Source: Marinilactibacillus psychrotolerans (GTDB lineage: Bacteria; Bacillota; Bacilli; Lactobacillales; Carnobacteriaceae_A). Taken from it: 36,066 nt of DNA. Below, one piece after another: positions 34,296 through 36,066 of this stretch; the stretch's first letter is position 1, and each line of letters starts with the position of its first letter. Below the pieces are notes generated by a model. It did no database searches, was not told where the DNA came from, and saw only the letters and a program-made list of their open reading frames with translations. The position numbers were made by a program, and so were the translations under genes. Where the stretch lies: contig NZ_FMZD01000023.1 in assembly GCF_900101525.1 (NCBI RefSeq), positions 1-36,066 of the forward strand. The letters are read 5' to 3'.

Positions 34296-34374
34296 GCTTA
34301 TGCATCTTATCTATAAATGAGTTGAGGTTTGTATGTATAAAGAGTTAAATTTAAATTTCTAACTTTAATAAAAA

Positions 34375-34401
34375 TTAAAAAAACGGTGGTTTACCACCGT
34401 T
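34375..34401 (-). terminator. Hairpin acting as terminator on the minus strand
   Basis: AACGGTGG (34382-34389) pairs with CCACCGTT (34394-34401) over a TTTA tetraloop. The plus strand lacks a T-run after it. On the minus strand it is followed by TTTTTTTAATTTTTATT, a textbook terminator, although no minus-strand gene ends here. Confidence 0.65.
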
Positions 34402-34434
34402 ATAAACAACAGATTTTTCTGATAGAGTAAGTAT

Positions 34435-34470
34435 TGTGAATAGTACAATTTTGTTCACATTTTTAGTAAT
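34435..34470 (+). promoter_or_regulatory. Candidate operator and promoter of the bacteriocin gene
   Basis: TGTGAA (34435-34440) and TTCACA (34454-34459) form a dyad with a 13-bp gap. A possible -10 (TAGTAA, 34465-34470) follows and no good -35 is present, as expected for an activator-dependent promoter. TGTGAATA recurs at 30530-30537 before the pheromone gene. Binding of the ComA-like regulator here is inference. Confidence 0.4.
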
Positions 34471-34494
34471 AAACGTATAAAGGAGGTGATATAT

Positions 34495-34752
34495 ATGAAA
34501 AAAATGTTTATTTTCGCAACTATTTTGACAGGGGTCTTCTTTTTTGTTTCCCCAGACCTAACCAGTACATTAGGTATTAGTGCATATGCATCCAAAAAAG
34601 TCATTGATATTATTTCAGCTGCTTCAAGTGTTGCCGCTGTAGCGGGTATTATAGCCGCTGTTGTTGGTGGAGGAGGAATAGGAGTTGCTATCTTAGCAAC
34701 TGCAAAAGCGTTAGTTAAAAAATATGGTAAGGCTTATGCTGCTGCTTGGTAA
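34495..34752 (+). CDS. Circular bacteriocin precursor (uberolysin/AS-48 type)
   Basis: An 85-residue precursor. ATG 34495 follows a perfect AGGAGGTGA. A hydrophobic leader (about residues 1-21, MKKMFIFATILTG to VSPD) precedes a mature part of about 64 residues rich in Ala, Gly, Ile and Val, with Lys clustered in the last helix (ALVKKYGKAYAAAW). The start of the mature part, LTSTLGISAYASKKVIDII, lines up with uberolysin (LAGYTGIASGTAKKVVDAI) and with the beginning of enterocin AS-48; the terminal Trp also matches both. Circular bacteriocins are joined Leu1-to-Trp-last and form a helical bundle that permeabilises Gram-positive membranes. The cleavage after Asp21 is predicted by alignment from memory. 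A terminator follows, giving high bacteriocin mRNA. Confidence 0.88.
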   Translation: MKKMFIFATILTGVFFFVSPDLTSTLGISAYASKKVIDIISAASSVAAVAGIIAAVVGGGGIGVAILATAKALVKKYGKAYAAAW

Positions 34753-34768
34753 ATTCCTGTATATATAT

Positions 34769-34805
34769 AAAAAGGTGTAAAAATATTATATTTTATGCCT
34801 TTTTT
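34769..34805 (+). terminator. Attenuating terminator after the bacteriocin gene
   Basis: AAAAAGG (34769-34775) pairs with CCTTTTT (34798-34804), and TAAAA (34778-34782) with TTTTA (34791-34795); a TG/TG mismatch separates them. The T-run is part of the right arm. Partial readthrough would feed the next gene. Confidence 0.65.
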
Positions 34806-34839
34806 ATATAATTTTAATTAATAATTTGGAGAGGGTTAC

Positions 34840-36024
34840 GTGTTAAAATATATATTAATTTCTAATTTCAGAGAATTTAAACTAATCAAAGATCCTCTAG
34901 TATACTTTACATTAAGTGGTATTGTTTCAATATCATTACTATTATTGCTGATAGTAACTAATCTAATAATGAATCAGTTTATATTTTTGTTAATTACAAA
35001 CTGTTTATTATTTCAATATAATGTTCCGCTGATAAATGATACTATAAAGTCTCAAAAATCCATGCACTATACTTATTCCAAATTAGTAGAATATAAATAT
35101 ATACTTTTTATAATTTTGAAGAACAATCTATTGATAATTATCGGAATGGCCTTCAATAGTATACTATTGCTAATATATCTAAGTAACATCCAACTAGTCT
35201 TAATAACAATTTTAACTATATTAATTCAAGTTAGTATTTTTCTTTCTAGATTAATACAAAATACTTTTTTAAAGCTGGCGATTATTTTTTTCACCTTTAT
35301 AGCTATTATTGTGAATATTATCATAGTCAATTTTTATATAAATGTATTTTTAGTACTATTATTATTTTATTTATTTATTCAAGTACATAGATCTGGAGAT
35401 TCTTTTCTTCAGGGGATAAATATTATTGTAAACCAGCCATCTAAAAAGTTAAAAAAAATAGACTTTAATTATAAAAATATGTACATTAAATTATTCCTCT
35501 CATATATTAGACGTATAACAATTAAAAATTATTTAATGCTGATTTTCATATTTTTTCTATATATAGTAATAGCAAAAAATTTTACAGTTAATATTAATTT
35601 TACAAGCATATTAATATTTCTGTATCTGTTTGATTTAGAGTTGATCACTGATCAACAGTTTAGGGAAATTGAAAAAACAACTGCATACTATTATTTAGGT
35701 TATCTAAGCCCATTAAATAAGGTGAAATGGTTCTTATTGTCGGAACATTTTCACAAATTGATAATTTATAGTGGACTGATTTTAGGGCTGACATTTATAG
35801 AATATAGTTTATTAGAAGTTTTAAGTAACATATTGACTATTTTATTTATGTTTTTGTTAGGAATGACATATCATATATCAACAAAAAAAATAGTAAAATA
35901 TAGAAAGAAATTTAATGGATATGTATTTCAATATCTAATAATTCTTATAATAATTTTATTTCTTCTAGGAAAAATGTATTTTGCAAGAATAAAATCCATA
36001 AGAGTGCAGGAAATTTATCCATAA
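34840..36024 (+). CDS. Multi-pass membrane protein, probable bacteriocin maturation/export component
   Basis: A 394-residue very hydrophobic protein from GTG 34840 with GGAGAGGG upstream. About ten to twelve helices are predicted, for example LSGIVSISLLLLLIVTNLIM, FIFLLITNCLLF, LAIIFFTFIAIIVNIIIVNF, NYLMLIFIFFLYIVIA and YLIILIIILFLLGKMYF. The cytoplasmic parts are rich in Lys and Asn. Circular bacteriocin clusters have a large membrane protein (the B gene in AS-48, circularin and carnocyclin) just after the structural gene, which this position matches; the length is shorter than most B proteins I recall. An ABC-2 type permease half is an alternative. More genes of the cluster should lie beyond the window. 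Confidence 0.6.
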   Translation: MLKYILISNFREFKLIKDPLVYFTLSGIVSISLLLLLIVTNLIMNQFIFLLITNCLLFQYNVPLINDTIKSQKSMHYTYSKLVEYKYILFIILKNNLLIIIGMAFNSILLLIYLSNIQLVLITILTILIQVSIFLSRLIQNTFLKLAIIFFTFIAIIVNIIIVNFYINVFLVLLLFYLFIQVHRSGDSFLQGINIIVNQPSKKLKKIDFNYKNMYIKLFLSYIRRITIKNYLMLIFIFFLYIVIAKNFTVNINFTSILIFLYLFDLELITDQQFREIEKTTAYYYLGYLSPLNKVKWFLLSEHFHKLIIYSGLILGLTFIEYSLLEVLSNILTILFMFLLGMTYHISTKKIVKYRKKFNGYVFQYLIILIIILFLLGKMYFARIKSIRVQEIYP

Positions 36025-36066
36025 CTTTGCAGTTCCCATTTAGTTAATTTCTTAATTGAGACAAAG

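Larger units (their letters stand above)
34176..34494. other. Intergenic region between the regulator and bacteriocin genes
   Basis: No gene is seen in these 319 bp. The stretch contains the terminator of the com operon (34251-34295), a hairpin with its T-run on the minus strand (34382-34401) and the putative control region of the bacteriocin gene (34435-34470). Confidence 0.6.

Overview
The window is AT-rich DNA from a low-GC Gram-positive bacterium. Strong AGGAGG-type ribosome sites, TTG/GTG starts, lipobox lipoproteins, an Inc18-type plasmid remnant, N5-(carboxyethyl)ornithine synthase and a circular bacteriocin gene all point to Lactobacillales, perhaps the Carnobacteriaceae/Enterococcaceae side. 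The family level is inference. No rRNA, tRNA or CRISPR array was seen.

Layout. 1-689: end of an ISL3-family insertion sequence carrying the N-terminal half of its transposase on the minus strand. 966-5239: a redox/stress module (histidine phosphatase, MerR regulator, NTF2-like protein, aldo-keto reductase, flavodoxin-like lipoprotein, second aldo-keto reductase). Two near-identical MerR operators, each inside a promoter with a 19-bp spacer, lie before the phosphatase and before the first reductase. 5389-10737: a divergent pair, an FRG-domain protein (minus) and a 1320-residue KAP/YobI-type membrane P-loop NTPase (plus), a defence-like accessory pair. 10941-12880: a decayed plasmid backbone, a small partition protein, a headless frameshifted ParA and a headless frameshifted RepE/RepS-type initiator, fused head to head at about 11890.

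13038-15073 (minus): N5-(carboxyethyl)ornithine synthase and a tandem GNAT acetyltransferase. 15417-19263: a carbohydrate ABC importer (lipoprotein plus two permeases, no ATPase) with a YesL-type membrane protein. 19334-20404: a MscS-type channel. 20571-21431: a helix-turn-helix/TPR regulator of the peptide-sensing type. 21792-23926: small or decayed genes (membrane peptides, a broken phospholipase A2-like gene whose catalytic His reads Tyr, a frameshifted GNAT gene). 24366-27199: MurNAc recycling genes mupG-murQ-RpiR regulator, with an operator-like palindrome over the promoter. 27267-30224: small membrane proteins, an RDD protein and a YtxH protein.

The most striking region is 30612-36024. 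A 59-codon peptide gene ending Gly-Gly-Leu-Trp-Lys overlaps a ComQ-like prenyl transferase gene with DDLMD and NDLNN motifs. It is followed without a gap by a ten-helix HPK7-type histidine kinase and a LuxR-type response regulator, so the order is comX-comQ-comP-comA. Immediately downstream lie a circular bacteriocin precursor of the uberolysin/AS-48 type and a large membrane protein likely to belong to its maturation/export machinery. I read this as an isoprenylated-tryptophan pheromone quorum-sensing system that probably controls a circular bacteriocin; I know of no such pairing described, which is a recollection and not a search.
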